A DNA stretch of 64,000 nucleotides from Pictodentalium vernedei (taxonomy: Eukaryota; Mollusca; Scaphopoda; Dentaliida; Dentaliidae). Positions 10,601 through 19,710 of the stretch are shown piece after piece. The notes beneath the pieces are model-generated. The model searched no databases and was not told the DNA's origin. It saw only the letters and a list, made by a program, of their open reading frames with translations. Positions within the stretch are counted from its first letter, which is position 1, and every line of letters begins with the position of its first letter. The stretch is from positions 61,245,084 to 61,309,083 of the forward strand of contig CM062296.1 of the NCBI GenBank assembly GCA_031216915.1, in the 5' to 3' direction. Position numbers and translations under genes: made by a program.

Positions 10601-12904
10601 GCCTTTCAAGAATTGAAAGATCGTTTAACTCAAGTTGCTCATTTGTCATATCCAAATCCCAGAAAGCCTTACGTGCTTTACACAGATGCCAGTGGCCGCT
10701 GTGTCAGAGCGGTTTTGGCACAACCATGTGATGACGAAACAGGTCAACTACCTGGAGTACCTGATGAAAAACTCATTGTCTTCTTATCTCATAAGTTGCG
10801 AGAAACCCAACAGAAATGGTCGACATTTGAGAAAGAAGCTTTCGCTATCTCATATGCATTGGATAAATTCAATAACTACCTGCAGGGAGCAGAGTTTGTT
10901 ATTAAGACAGACCACGCCCCCTTGCAGTACTTGTTGAAAAGTCCGCAAAACAATGCCAAGGTACAATGCTGGGCATTGAAGATAGCGAGCTATAATTGCA
11001 AGATTGAATATTTACCAGGTAGAAAGAATACCTGTGCTGACCTACTTTCTCGTTTACCTGAAGGAATTGCAAACGCTGACCCCGGGTATGAGATGGATAA
11101 TGTGGAAAATCAGAAAGCATTACAAATTGGCATTATCAATAGTAACAAAATTGATCCTCAGAGATATGTACATGTCATCACAGATGAACCTCAGGTTCCG
11201 CCCAAACCACAAGCAATTAATTACAAAGATTTGGACATGAAGGTAGAGCAACAGAAAGATGAAAAGATTGTAGAAATCATTAAGAAGTATCAAGGTAACA
11301 ATACCCCTGCACACATTAGTAGTAGATACCTCATGATTGAGGGAGTATTATATTACATTAGTACAGTTGACGATAACCCACGGGTATGCTTGTGCATACC
11401 CGAACAATTACATGCAGATGTGTTGAAGCAATACCATGACGGATTAGGTCACCTTGGCATAGACAAAGTATACAATAATATCAGTAGAAAATATTATTGG
11501 AAAGATTTATATAAACATATTTATAAACATGTAGAAAATTGTCTTGTGTGTCGAGCTCGAAACACCAGAGACTTTGTCAGGAAATAAATACATTGTGACC
11601 TTCATAGATATTTATTCTGGCTGGCCTGAAGCGTTTCCAGTGCCTGATAAAAAGGCGGAAACAATTGCTAACTTGATAATAGATCAAATTTTTCCAAGAT
11701 TTGGATGTCCTTTAGAAATATTAACATACAATGGATCTGAAAATGTAAATGCAGTGATGAAATACTTAACTGATTATTTCAAAATACATCATGTAACCAC
11801 TTCCTACTTCCATCCACAATCTAATGGGAAAGTAGAGAGGCTACATAGAACGCTGAATGACATCTTAGCAAAACTAGCTCGAGAAGAATTAGAAACATGG
11901 GATTTATTCCTAAACCAAGCTATGGCAGCCATCAGGTTTAATGGTAGCGAATCTTCTGGATTCTCTCCATTTTATCTGGTGTATGGCAGAGATGTGGTTT
12001 TACCACTCGACAACATACTTAAACCTCGAGAAAAATATGTAGGTGAAGAACCTCATAAGATAGCCATTCAGGAACAACATAAAGCATTTAGAAAACAACA
12101 AGCTGCACAAAAGAAACGAGTATTAAAACAACAAAGATTACATGATATTACAGCAAAGGATATCACCATTGAAGTAGGTGATCCTGTTTTATACTCCTCA
12201 GGTAAATCTAAAGGAAAATTAGAATCGAAATGGGACTACCCATTTCTAGTTATTGAGAGAACAGGTCCAGTGAGTTACAAGATACAAGATCAATTAACTC
12301 GCAGAATAATAAAGTGTCATGGAGAAAGACTTAGTAAAGCGCCTCAAGAATGGGAGGTGCCTCAACCTGTCCAACCTGTTAGAGCGCAACGAATACAACG
12401 TTGAGCTGCCCCATCAGAACAGTTGACTACTGAATACAGTAGCAGTAGTGACCGTAATGAAAGTGACGATATGCAAGGGATTCAAGAAAAACACCCCTTA
12501 ACGTCATTCATTAAAAATAAAAGACAAAGACGAGAACATTCTTCTTCAGAAGAAGATGGTGTTCCATTAGCAGAATTAAGACAACAAGTACAACAGGTAC
12601 GAGATTACAAGAGACGAATGAAGGAGTACGAGCTCCTTCCGCTGATCAACTGCCATCACAGTTCATTGCTGATGATCGAAATGATCGATTAAATGATTCA
12701 ACGATGGAAGTTGATCAATTGCAAATAACTGAAGAAAAAGGCCACAGTAGTGGGCCTCAACCAAAACAATCAAGTAAAGATATAACTGAGATGATCTCTT
12801 GCATACAAGCTGTATTAAGAGATCATAATAAGATTAAAGAACCAGGTGAGAAATTAGAATTAGGAGCAATTATGATACCCTCTACCTGGAGTACTAGTGA
12901 TTAA
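7652..12904 (+). pseudogene. pol: Pol polyprotein: CCHC, macro domain, protease, RT, RNase H, integrase; broken
   Basis: Frame one (7652-9487) holds a third zinc knuckle (C80, C83, H88, C93), a macro domain (residues ~141-312), an Asn/Gln/Lys-rich linker and a retropepsin (DTGA at 441-444, LLGMDW near 513). TAA at 9485-9487 interrupts it. The same frame resumes with RT (FTTLDMKSG and YLDD at 10238-10249), RNase H (YTDAS, FEKEAF, KTDHAPL, CADLLSR: all four acidic residues kept) and the integrase H2C2 finger (11436-11565). It then shifts frame near 11545-11587. The integrase core seems to lack the ~30-40 residues holding the first catalytic Asp; the second Asp position is Tyr (TAC at 11727-11729), while the Glu in NGKVERLHR is kept. 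A GPY/F-like tail follows, then TGA at 12402-12404 and another frameshift near 12620. Frame end at 12904. Confidence 0.92.
8072..8587 (+). other. Macro domain (ADP-ribose-binding fold) inside Pol
   Basis: Residues ~141-312 of the 7652 frame contain the macro-domain signatures VNAANIQLTHGGGVARAI (loop 1, with the adenine/ribose-contacting Asn residues and GGG) and ISSGIYGVPK (loop 2). Strand-like segments lie between them (LEIKVYRTGIT, NFVNIAIPL, IHIVDVD), in the right order and with the usual length of about 170 residues. Known macro domains bind ADP-ribose and many remove it from proteins. The GGGVA arrangement is that of PARP9/PARP14 and several RNA-virus domains rather than the bacterial AppR1P form. 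It is intact in this copy. Its place between the zinc knuckle and protease means it would be released by proteolysis or ride in the particle (inference). Confidence 0.9.
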
Positions 12905-13202
12905 ATGTTACCACAAGACTCATGATAACTAAACGTAACACATATGGCATGCCTCTCCTTAAGTTTGAGAGAGACAAGAGAAAGTGTAAAATGAGTAACA
13001 AGATTGTATTGACTTATGATTTGTTTGGAACGAAACTATGGGTGAGCTCTTGTCAGCCTCGCGAACTGACTAAGACTCTCTTGTAGTTGGATTAATTTTC
13101 TGACCTTTTACACCCGGGAAGTGAATCGTCAGAGTGAAAGTAATTAAACCGCGTATTACTCATTGCACTAACTCTTGCTTCCTTTCTCATTGTAGGAGCA
13201 AG
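12905..13202 (+). promoter_or_regulatory. Pol-env junction with env splice acceptor
   Basis: No gene is seen in about 300 bp. It ends in a textbook 3' splice site: branch-point-like CACTAAC (13166-13172), a pyrimidine tract, and TGTAG with cleavage after 13195, eight bases before the env ATG at 13203. This fits spliced env mRNA as in retroviruses and errantiviruses. Confidence 0.65.
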
Positions 13203-15359
13203 ATGTTACGTTGGGTGTTATTAGTTGGTCTTTTGACTACAATAATAGATGGACATACTATTATTAGAAACAATGTGATTTTTAAGAAAGTGAAAGAAGT
13301 AAATATGGTAACTAGTGATTGGAGTACAATGTTTGTTTATGAACTTCAGCCTTTTATACAATATGTGCGTAGACTTGATCGAAGTATGAAATATACCGAT
13401 GGTTTGTATAATGCTACAACCATAGCTTTTTGACAAACTTTTGTCGAAGTAAATGGTGAAAACTCTACTCTTGCCGTTGCGTTACAATCGATCATAATGG
13501 ATATACACCAGGAGATCAGATACCTAAATAATCGTGTTAAACGAGTAAAAGAGGATCTGAACGATTACCGCAGATTACATGGCCATACAATAATCTCGTC
13601 CCGGAAGAAACGAGGTTTGTTCGACTTTGTAGGTGAAGGATTGAGTTTTCTCTTTGGAACTGTATCCCAGTCAGATTTAGATGGGATAGCAGATAATTTA
13701 AGACGTGTAAGTACTAATCAAGCAATGATTCAACATATTCAAAAACAAAGTTTAACCTTCATTAAGATGAATCATGAAGCGATTCTGAAAAATAGAGAAT
13801 TTATGTTAAATATGTCGCGCGATTTGATGTTATTTCAAGGTCGAGTAAATCAAGTAGTTCAGAATCATGAAGATCGAATATTATATCTTGAACATTTCAC
13901 TCATGCTTATCATCAGCTTGAGTTTGTAATGAGTCAATTGGAATCAATGATAATCGCCGCAGAAACCACTCTGCGGGGATTACATGATCAAATGGATATT
14001 CTAGCCGATAAGAAGTTATCACCGAAAATAGTGTATCCTTCACTATTGACCTCAGTATTAATGAGTATTCAAGTTCAATTAGATGATAAGTCCATGTTGC
14101 CGCCAGATCTGACAACAGAATTATGGCAATATTATCATTTGCTTACGACGGCTGCCATTTATGACGACGATAAACTGGTGATCTTTATGAAGATCCCCTT
14201 ACGTAATTCAAACTTGCAATTTGAAGTGTTCAAGGTGCAGCCTTTGCCTGTACCCTTTGTCAATGTAACCAAGAATGCGTCGCGAGTCGCAAATAAATTA
14301 GTAGCAATATATACTCTTGAATCTGACATATTAATTATTAATAAAGAAAGGACGAAGTATGTCCCAGAAATAGGACATGACCAATGTGTAGATAACAATA
14401 AGTTGTTTTGTCCTTTAGTAGGTGCCGTACGAACGATACATACGACGACAAGTTGTATGTTAGCCTTGTTTTTAAACATGAAATCAGAGATTCTGAACTT
14501 ATGTCAAACGGAAGTTCGATTGAATATCGACCTCCCGTTCAGTACTAGAATCGATGAAGGAATGTGGTATATCACGACAGATGTCCCACTACGATTCTCA
14601 ATTACGTGTCCAAAATGAAGGAATCCGAAACCGAAACGGATTCTTCCGCCAATTGGAATTTTGGAATTAAAGCCGTTATGTATGGCATCGAGCGGTCAAT
14701 TAATGTTACCGAGTTATTTCCATAAAAGGGATAATTCTACTTTTCGGATTGTTACAAAGACGGTGTTACCAAATTTCTCGTTGTTACAACGACAGATGTG
14801 GAAACCTGTCATAGAGAGAGTGAACATATCGACATTTACGATACCAAAAGGAATAGAACACTTAGATGATTTACCCATGGATGACTTAATTCATGAACTT
14901 GACTCGCTAAATTTACAAATGATGGAATCATTTGAAGTCCCTAAGTGGGCTTATGCTCTCGCGACTGTTGCATTAATAATAGGATTATATCTGCTTTGGA
15001 AGTGCTATCGAGCCGATAGACACAAACAGATATACAAATGGTTAAGAAACCGTAAAAGTAAACCGACTTTTTCTGCTGTTGATGATAGTGAAATGTCTAA
15101 TTTTGCATTTGCCGATGATGAAATCTATACTAGTATGGGACCTAGACCACAACCTTTAGCTCCTGCTAATCCAACTGGAGCACAACAACAACAACCTCCT
15201 AAGAGTATTAGAGATATGATGAGAAAAGCTGTTCAAAACTTTAGACCTTCTCCTCAACCTAATAGGAAATCAATATATCCCCGTGTACAACATGATGTGG
15301 AATCTGCCAATGTCCACATAACTATGTTTGATATAGACAAAGAAACTGAAAAACAGTAG
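13203..15359 (+). pseudogene. env: Envelope glycoprotein, baculovirus-F/errantivirus type, two in-frame stops
   Basis: The ATG at 13203 lies just after the splice acceptor and starts a hydrophobic signal peptide (WVLLVGLLTTII). One frame runs to 15359 but carries TGA at 13431-13433 and 14616-14618. The middle part has a furin-type site RKKR directly followed by GLFDFVGEG, a class I fusion-peptide start as in F-type proteins of errantiviruses and baculoviruses. A long heptad-like helical region follows, then a Cys-containing region, N-glycosylation sequons (NVT, NAS, NST, NIS), one membrane-spanning helix (about 14946-15000, ALATVALIIGLYLLW) and a cytoplasmic tail of over 100 residues rich in Pro and Gln. 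Known F-type proteins mediate membrane fusion. This copy cannot make the full protein without readthrough. Confidence 0.88.
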
Positions 15360-15400
15360 TTCACACACTGTGTGTTTTTGTTTCAGTGACCAGTGTACAG
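15360..15400 (+). promoter_or_regulatory. Candidate splice acceptor before accessory region
   Basis: A T-rich tract (TGTGTGTTTTTGTTTCAG) ends with AG at 15385-15386, and the next ATG is at 15401. The position matches the pattern before env and the RING genes. Confidence 0.55.
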
Positions 15401-16545
15401 ATGGCAGAATCTGATTCTAGTGTTGACAGTGGAATCGATGATTTCCCTGATTACCAGAGTTATTATAATGATTGTGACAATTTATATGATGATGAAACTT
15501 CAAGTACAGTTAGTACTGGAACTGACAGTAATAGTACTGTTTCACGAGAACTTTTTCAAGACACTAATTCATCTAGTATGAACGTAAATATAAATAGCAA
15601 TTCATCTGATAATAGTGTGTCTGTATTTGCACCAAGATGGACTCGGTGGGTTTGTTTACGATATAACAATGAGATCACATACTTCTTCCAGTATGACCAC
15701 ACCTACAAGTGATTCTATGCCTAGTGATTCTACCACTGTTCTGGACTCTGACACAGCAGAGTCCGGTATCAGTGTGATACAGGACGAACTTGCACGAGCT
15801 GATCTTGAATTAGAAGTACACACCCCTCCTTTAAGTGATGTAGAAGCAAGACAATTTACTCCATTACCTACTAATGTAGTATCAGAGCCTATAATCAAAA
15901 TTCGACCGAGACCATGGGAGTGGGCAAGGAGCGAGTTTTTCGGGACACCTCGCCCGTTGGCCTCTCCTCATGAATTTGATCGAGATATCATACGACCCAA
16001 TACATATGAACAAGATTTTATGAGAGATACAGATTGAGGATGAATTTGGATGTCAATATTTTGATTTTGATTTGAATATACTATATATAGAGGTTGAGCG
16101 AGAGTTGATATATTATTATGACAGTGCTCTTGATACTCATTTAACTTTTGCAAATAGGTCTAGATATTTAGTGATATACAATTGCCCTGATTTACAATAT
16201 CCAAAAATCAACGAGCAGGGTGAGATAAGTGAACCTCTACGGTATTATAGTCACCGGGTGGCTACTACCAGTAGTGTACATCATAGATTTCACATGCCAA
16301 GAAATGTAGCAGAGTTTACTCCCTTCTGTGCAAGATATCATGACTTTAGTCGCCGAAGACGAGCCCGATATCATTCAGATGGCTGACCAAGGAGTTTTCA
16401 CCCCTTTGTTGTCTATCGTCAATACCACCCAGATTATGTTGGACATTTCACAGGGTCAACGTTTGACTACCGAACAGGCCCAAATACTGTGTATCGGCAT
16501 TATCAGTTGCCAACACAAAATGAAAACCTTCAGAGTGAAGATTGA
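15401..16545 (+). pseudogene. Acidic Ser/Thr-rich accessory gene(s), frameshifted, unrecognised
   Basis: I do not recognise a family. Three frames follow one another: 15401-15712 (frame of ATG 15401), 15615-16037, and 16024-16545 with TGA at 16384-16386. Base use and residue composition change smoothly between them, so they are probably one gene of about 380 codons broken by two frameshifts and a stop; separate overlapping genes are possible. The first part is strongly acidic and Ser-rich (SDSSVDSGIDDFP), the second repeats the style (DSDTAESGISVIQDE), and the third is Tyr/His/Arg-rich with an RRRRAR patch. The DSG/ESG motifs recall phospho-degrons recognised by F-box proteins, but the spacing is not exact. 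No membrane segment is seen. Placed between env and the RING genes. Confidence 0.6.
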
Positions 16546-16995
16546 GGAGTTATTATAAGCAGCAACAAGCAGAAAAGTCTAGCAGACTAATACATGTATA
16601 TAAGATTTTCATGAATCTGGTTTCCCAATTTATGTATAATCCTTCATTGGAAACCTGATACATGACGATCACGGGTCGTCTGTGTTTGTCTTGTTTACTG
16701 TTTTTCCAAGAAGTTAGTAATTCTGCCCTGCAGTGTAACCAATTATTATAAATTCGGAGTTCCTGGAGTGTATTAGATAAGTTACACACAGGACTCCAGT
16801 ATCAAGGCAAACAAATTTGAAAGTTGGTGGAAAGAGTGTTGATTGAGTGCACCAAGTTACAGACGAACCCAGGGGAGCGTACTATCAAGTGTAAATTTTC
16901 GTGTATTATACATAATTCTATGGTAACATAGTGGTTTCTTTTTAAAATTTAGTCGTATATATTTTATTTTCGTATTTACTACTCAGCTTATTGGA
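16546..16995 (+). other. Spacer with splice acceptor before RING gene 1
   Basis: About 450 bp without a supported gene. It ends in a pyrimidine-rich stretch and ACTCAG with cleavage after 16986, ten bases before the ATG at 16996. Confidence 0.5.
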
Positions 16996-18036
16996 ATGGC
17001 TTCGGCAAATACTTTAGAATTTGAAGAATTCGCCAAGGAACAGGCAATGTTTGATTTACATAAATGCAAAGCCTTCCAACATGCCGTACCTCCTTGTCAT
17101 GATCACGAGGAACGGGCAATGTTTGATTTGCATAAACGTGAGGCCTTTCAACATGCAGTACCTCCTTGTACTGATCATTGTGTATTTTTTCGAAAAAATT
17201 TATGGAGATGTCGCCGCTTAAGGTATATTCGTATATGGGAAACAAGACATTATAATCCTGCCAATGGCCAGACAGAGATAATGCAACACCAACTTGGCTA
17301 TCGCTTTTACCTCTCTGAGGAAAGAAAAGTAATATTTCCCCATCTTCTGAACTTACCGGAGTTCCCAGTAGAAGTTCAACCCCATGAGGTCACTGGTCCC
17401 GGTCCTGACGAGGTCATTCATTATATCAATGACCCCTGTTGGAATGGCCGTTATTATGACCATCGACAAAATAAATTGGATGCTGAACTGGACCTAATAG
17501 CCGACCCTGGCTTGGTCCGACCATTCAGGAGTCATGAGATCTTCCCTGGTAGTACATATCCCGCCAGTGAAGATGCTGATGATTCATTTGGATTTTATCA
17601 GCACCAAATGCACCCTGCACGATTCTTTCCCCCTGGTAACGTACAGAAAACTTATGAATTGGAGAAACAGCAAAAGCAGTATCGGCTCCTTCGTGAAGCT
17701 TTAATCCGACATGAGGGAAGACGATTACAACGTTTTAGTTTACGCAGCCAAATTATCAAATATAATGAGATGCTGGAGGTACAGACTCATTATAAGGGTC
17801 TTGGAGACCCTTGCTGTATTTGTTTAACAGAAATTTCGAAAACTTGGCAGGATTTATTTGAATGTGGCCAATGTAAACAGCAAATCCACTACTCTTGTGG
17901 TATTGCATGGGCCAGATCAAAAGCAGGTGCTCCTGAGCAAGCTTCTTGCCCGCACTGCCGTGCACCCATGAGGTGGGGCATTGGTAACGAGCCGAAGCTT
18001 CCAGTACCAGCTGAAATGAACCCACATGAGTTTTAA
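16996..18036 (+). CDS. RING-type zinc-finger protein 1 (346 aa, intact)
   Basis: A likely E3 ubiquitin ligase or other ubiquitin-pathway adaptor, judged from the C-terminal finger. Cys273, Cys276, Cys290, Cys293, His298, Cys301, Cys318 and Cys321 give a C4HC3 order, closer to RING-CH/RINGv than to ordinary C3HC4, and a Trp follows the sixth ligand region (GIAW). No membrane helix is seen, unlike membrane RING-CH ligases. Residues 16-39 and 40-62 are a 24-residue tandem duplication (AMFDLHK..AFQHAVPPC). The middle has an NDPCWNGRYYD motif shared with the second RING gene, then a Gln/Glu/Lys/Arg helix (YELEKQQKQYRLLREAL). This is the only large frame of the retroelement without a lesion. It lies between env and the 3' LTR in the same direction, after a splice acceptor. 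Substrate unknown. Confidence 0.82.
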   Translation: MASANTLEFEEFAKEQAMFDLHKCKAFQHAVPPCHDHEERAMFDLHKREAFQHAVPPCTDHCVFFRKNLWRCRRLRYIRIWETRHYNPANGQTEIMQHQLGYRFYLSEERKVIFPHLLNLPEFPVEVQPHEVTGPGPDEVIHYINDPCWNGRYYDHRQNKLDAELDLIADPGLVRPFRSHEIFPGSTYPASEDADDSFGFYQHQMHPARFFPPGNVQKTYELEKQQKQYRLLREALIRHEGRRLQRFSLRSQIIKYNEMLEVQTHYKGLGDPCCICLTEISKTWQDLFECGQCKQQIHYSCGIAWARSKAGAPEQASCPHCRAPMRWGIGNEPKLPVPAEMNPHEF

Positions 18037-18468
18037 GTTTTTAATGACAGAAGTTGAAAAGGCGACCTCTACAGCTGCGCGCCGTCGGGCACTGTTGTCA
18101 TCATTGGACGTCCTTGTATAATTTTCTTATTTCACAAACAACAAAAGTATTCCAAGTACAGTAAACGAAAAAGTTATTTTCAATCAAAATTACAAAGTGA
18201 CATTCTAGATGTGACTCCTAGACTCGTCACTATCGACAACAGATTAAAAACTAACGAAGAACCGTTAACGGGAAAAGTAGAATTGTTCATACGGCACAGC
18301 TGTAGCATAGTGTAAAGTAGTTTTTGTTATTTTATTGAGTATAGTCAATCACAGTTCTTTGTTTTATCGATCACACTTGATATCTAATTGTTTGTAGTCA
18401 ATTTTCAGTTTTTATAGTTAAAAAAAAAAGTTTTAGTTAGTTTACAAGTAACATTCAATCCTTGAAAA
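18037..18468 (+). other. Spacer between RING genes with splice acceptor
   Basis: About 430 bp, AT-rich, with no frame supported. A pyrimidine-rich run ending ATTTTCAG gives a candidate acceptor after 18408, 60 bases before the ATG at 18469; a CTAAT branch-like motif lies near 18384. An A/T-rich run with a poly-A of ten bases precedes the ATG. Confidence 0.45.
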
Positions 18469-19358
18469 ATGGCCACTGCATTTGCATACCGAACAGTTAA
18501 CCCAACTTCAGAAGATTTTCTTCCGGAGCAACTAGAGTACTGGACACAGAGATTTCGTATTCCTGTACCTATGATCTTTCACAATGGAGCTTCCGCTTTT
18601 CAGCGTAAAATCCGTGTGTGGGATGTGGTCAGTTAAACGAAGTCACCGGTCATTTAGAATTGATTCAAACTCAAGTTTTGTACCGGTATTGTCTCCATAC
18701 AACGGAAGTAGGACGCGAACTGGTGATGCCTCACATAGTGGTAATCGAACATGAGGCTCGATTAGCAACCCCTCGGGAGGCAGCACGATCAAGCCGTATA
18801 AGTGTTATTCGTTATTGGAATGACCCACGGTGGGACAGAACTTATTATGATCAACAAATTCCTTATGAATCGGAGAATGGGATCGATACATTCATCACAT
18901 CGACTCCGGTCCGTCCATTTCGCCCTAGTGAATATAGTCAAATCTCCGTACCTGATTTACCTCGCAAATATCGAATGATCATTGGTGAAACATTCCATCA
19001 TGTGCAGGTGGAACATACCTATGAATGGGAAAATGCACAATACAGTCATCAAGTCTTGCAATCTTCGCTTGAATTGTATGCAAGCCTTCGCATCTTTCAA
19101 GCCAGACAAAATTTAGTTGATGGAGATGGAAGACAATGTGCGATATGCTTGGTGGACATTGCTGGGCCCCGTAAAGCATATCGTTGTCCGCAATGTACTC
19201 AGATAGTACATCTCTACTGTGGGTTAACTTGGATGCAGCAAAAACAAAGTTGTCCTCTGTGTCGTTTTGACCTCCTATGGGGAACCCCTTTGAAGAAGCA
19301 TAGCTTCGATTTTACGGCTTTTAATTATCAGTTTTTCCCCACTAACAGAATCAGGTAG
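18469..19358 (+). pseudogene. RING-type zinc-finger protein 2, paralogue of gene 1, one frameshift
   Basis: The ATG at 18469 opens a frame that stops at about 18639. Homology to RING gene 1 continues in another frame from about 18618 to 19358, so one indel near 18615-18640 breaks it. Shared features are the IRVW/IRIW stretch, WNDPRWDRTYYD (compare NDPCWNGRYYD), RPFRPSE (compare RPFRSHE), a TYEWE/TYELE helix start and the same C4HC3 finger (19138-19262: CAIC, CPQC, H, C, CPLC). The finger spacing is shorter than in gene 1 (10 rather than 16 residues before the last pair). The two genes look like an old tandem duplication that diverged strongly. Role as an E3-like protein is inferred from the finger. 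Confidence 0.75.
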
Positions 19359-19710
19359 AGTTTATTGTTATTTAGAATTACTTAAGGAATTGAGAATGTA
19401 ATGCCTTAGGGGAAAAAGGTGATTCCTGTTGTGTGGAGGCGTTCCGATATTGTTAGTCCTTAATAAATAATCCCTGTAGTGCATTTCTTATCCCTAAAAC
19501 CGGTAGTGTCTGATCCTGGTCATGGATTCCCGTCACAGTGTTGACCGTGATGCTGATAGCATCCTGGTCACCGCATGTGATTGGTCATCCTGATTCCATG
19601 GATCAGGTCAGCCAGTGATCCTGGTCATTGTTGAAAATTCTGGAATTCATCTGATCCAGACTCGAGCTCCGATAAAAGTTTACCGGACCTCGCGTCTTGG
19701 TTGGGAGGAT
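19359..19710 (+). promoter_or_regulatory. 3' untranslated spacer with repeated motif and polypurine tract
   Basis: There is no gene. Between 19512 and 19640 the motif ATCCTGGTCA and close variants occur about four times, some inverted (GGATCAGGTCA), so the RNA could fold strongly. A purine-rich GGGAGGA just before the LTR start at 19711 is the likely primer for plus-strand synthesis. Confidence 0.5.
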
